This document shows, in pieces, positions 5,114-6,277 of a stretch of 6,277 nucleotides of DNA; the stretch's first letter is position 1; each line of letters begins with the position of its first letter. The notes beneath the pieces were generated by a model. That model was not told where the DNA came from. It searched no databases and saw only the letters and a list, made by a program, of their open reading frames with translations. A program made the translations under genes and the position numbers. Origin of the DNA: CAZXCK01 sp964639225. GTDB lineage: Bacteria > Chloroflexota > Anaerolineae > Aggregatilineales > Phototrophicaceae. The DNA lies in contig CAZXCK010000189.1 in NCBI GenBank assembly GCA_964639225.1, positions 1 to 6,277 of the forward strand, in the 5' to 3' direction.

Positions 5114-6109
5114 ATGACAGAAAATGCGACCATCCAAACCGATCTGTTTATCGGTGTTGACGGCGGCCAGACGACCACGCTTACCGCGCTGGCGACTGCC
5201 GGCGGAGAAATTCTCAGCGGTTTTGTGACCGGCCCCTGCGACAACATCCACGAACCCGGCGGCCTGGAACGGCAGTACAATTCGCTGCGCCAGGGCTACG
5301 AAGGTGTATTCGCGAATCTGGGCCAGCCGCCAGGACATCTTAAGGGGGTGTATCTGGGGGTGACCGGCTCTGGTCACCGGTCAACAATTGAGTCGGTCTA
5401 CGACGCTGACCAGATCACCTTCGTTCAGGATGTGCTGACGGCGCTCTCCGGTGCTGTTCCATCTATGCACGGGTTGATTATCATCGCCGGGACTGGCTCG
5501 GTGGCCTATGGCCAGAATCCCGACGGGCAGGCCGCGATGGCCGGTGGCAAAGGCTATTACGTCAGCGACGAAGGCAGCGCCTCCGATATCGCCCGACTGG
5601 CCTTCCGGGCGGTGTTTCAGGCGCTCGACGGGCGCGGCCCGCAGACGACTCTCCAGCAGCGCCTGCTGGACTATTACGACTGTCCCGACATCACCGAACT
5701 GCACCGCCGCGTCTATGGTGAGTACACCCGCGACCGGCTGGCACAGGCCGCCGGGGTGGTGGGGCAGGCTGCCGCCGAGGACGGCGACGGCGTCGCTATT
5801 GCGCTGCTCACTCGGGCGGGGTACGAGCTGGGGCGTCAGGTGGCAGCGGTGCTGCGCCGCATCGACTGGCTGGAACAGCCGGTGCCTATTGCGCCTATTG
5901 GTGGCGTGTTCCGGGCGGGTGCGCTCGTCACCGAGCCGATGATGAATCACGTCCACCAGACCAACCCGGCGGCCTATCTGCAACCGCCGCGCTTTCAGCC
6001 GGTTGTCGGGGCGCTGCTGCTGGCCTACCGCACGGCTGGCCTGTCCATAACCGACGCCATCATCGACAATCTGGACCGCACGCGCCACCGGCTCGCGCCC
6101 AAAACCTGA
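5114..6109 (+). CDS. BadF/BadG/BcrA-type ATPase, probable N-acetylglucosamine kinase-like sugar kinase
   Basis: The 331-residue protein has the ASKHA (actin-like ATPase) fold of the BadF/NAGK family. The phosphate-1 loop is GVDGGQTTT (14-22). A conserved Asp, D106 in FVQDVLTALSGA, sits where the catalytic base of N-acetylglucosamine kinase lies. IIAGTGSVAYG (123-133) is the phosphate-2/ATP loop, and SDEGSASDIARLAFRAV (151-167) is the hallmark usually written GDEGS, here with Ser in place of the first Gly. PIGGVFRAG (261-269) is the C-terminal adenosine motif. Length fits monomer-domain sugar kinases rather than benzoyl-CoA reductase subunits, and no Fe-S cysteine pair is seen. The likely role is ATP-dependent phosphorylation of GlcNAc, glucosamine or glucose in the cytoplasm; the exact sugar is uncertain. 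A 6-phosphogluconate dehydrogenase gene follows after 59 bp, consistent with a role in feeding sugar phosphates into central metabolism. The gene is divergent from the hydrolase. Confidence 0.87.
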   Translation: MTENATIQTDLFIGVDGGQTTTLTALATAGGEILSGFVTGPCDNIHEPGGLERQYNSLRQGYEGVFANLGQPPGHLKGVYLGVTGSGHRSTIESVYDADQITFVQDVLTALSGAVPSMHGLIIIAGTGSVAYGQNPDGQAAMAGGKGYYVSDEGSASDIARLAFRAVFQALDGRGPQTTLQQRLLDYYDCPDITELHRRVYGEYTRDRLAQAAGVVGQAAAEDGDGVAIALLTRAGYELGRQVAAVLRRIDWLEQPVPIAPIGGVFRAGALVTEPMMNHVHQTNPAAYLQPPRFQPVVGALLLAYRTAGLSITDAIIDNLDRTRHRLAPKT

Positions 6110-6119
6110 GCCGCTGTCG

Positions 6120-6128
6120 TGTTATGAT
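6120..6128 (+). promoter_or_regulatory. Candidate extended -10 promoter for the 6-phosphogluconate dehydrogenase gene
   Basis: TGTTATGAT in the 59-bp gap is an extended -10 with TATGAT matching five of six bases. No -35 is evident. The start would be near 6135. No terminator separates the kinase from this gene, so co-transcription with the kinase is at least as likely, with this as an internal promoter. Confidence 0.3.
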
Positions 6129-6168
6129 TAGCTGACTGACCGTTAGCGAAGAAGGGGATGGTTATACG

Positions 6169-6277
6169 ATGAAACTGGGAATGATTGGCCTGGGCAAGAT
6201 GGGCGCCAACATGACTAAACGACTGCTGCGCGGCGGCCATCAGGTGATGGTAACCGATCTTGACGCAGCGGCGATCG
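6169..6277 (+). CDS. gnd: 6-phosphogluconate dehydrogenase, NAD-type, N-terminal fragment (3' truncated by window edge)
   Basis: Only the first 36 codons are present. MKLGMIGLGKMGANMTKRLL is a strong match to the N-terminus of decarboxylating 6-phosphogluconate dehydrogenase, with the dinucleotide loop GLGKMG at 7-12. The enzyme oxidises 6-phosphogluconate to ribulose-5-phosphate and CO2 in the oxidative pentose phosphate pathway. The second strand ends VMVTD with D30, an acidic residue typical of NAD+ preference. NADP+-using enzymes such as E. coli Gnd have NR there. This fits the shorter NAD-dependent class, but the full length is not visible. Related beta-hydroxyacid dehydrogenases share the loop, so the call rests on the GANM..RLL..GH context. 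AAGGGGA (6152-6158) lies ten bases before the ATG. An ATG at 6158 reaches a stop after four codons and is not the start. The gene follows the kinase by 59 bp. Confidence 0.8.
   Translation, partial: MKLGMIGLGKMGANMTKRLLRGGHQVMVTDLDAAAI

Noticed and set aside
5381..6088. 235-codon minus-strand open frame opposite the kinase
   Set aside because: It is antisense to conserved kinase motifs, has low-complexity Arg/Gln/His composition and no ribosome binding site of note.

Overview
This window looks like ordinary bacterial chromosome that is GC-rich by eye, with six genes or gene fragments on both strands. No phage, transposase, CRISPR array, tRNA or rRNA is visible. The gene types fit a free-living heterotroph: a TPR tail like those of large cyclase/ATPase regulators, an ActP-like symporter with its DUF485 partner, a BadF/NAGK-type sugar kinase, and a 6-phosphogluconate dehydrogenase that appears NAD-type. 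Together they loosely suggest Chloroflexota (Anaerolineae-like). That is an impression from protein style, not a marker-based assignment.

Layout from left to right. (1) The 3' end of a TPR-repeat protein on +, whose start lies outside the window. (2) A complete NAD(P)-dependent epimerase/dehydratase (atypical or extended SDR) on +. (3) A 119-bp convergent intergenic region with two RNA-hairpin candidates, one of them a perfect 15-bp inverted repeat that encloses a smaller hairpin. (4) On the minus strand, a DUF485 small membrane protein whose end overlaps the start of a 649-residue ActP-type sodium:solute symporter. The symporter carries a roughly 170-residue hydrophilic insert. (5) On the minus strand, upstream of that pair, an alpha/beta hydrolase. 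(6) A 236-bp divergent control region with two inverted repeats, candidate promoters in both directions and a leader hairpin. (7) On +, a BadF/BadG or N-acetylglucosamine-kinase-like sugar kinase, followed 59 bp later by the first 36 codons of a 6-phosphogluconate dehydrogenase.

How the genes may work together: the symporter and DUF485 protein should form a short-chain carboxylate uptake system, as in the E. coli yjcH-actP pair. The kinase and 6-phosphogluconate dehydrogenase suggest the start of a sugar-phosphate/pentose-phosphate locus that continues beyond the right edge. The SDR and hydrolase have recognisable folds and catalytic residues, but their substrates cannot be read from sequence. 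I see no convincing new multi-gene system. The features most worth a second look are the symporter insert, the paired palindromes of the divergent promoter region and the 60-bp structured element between the convergent genes.
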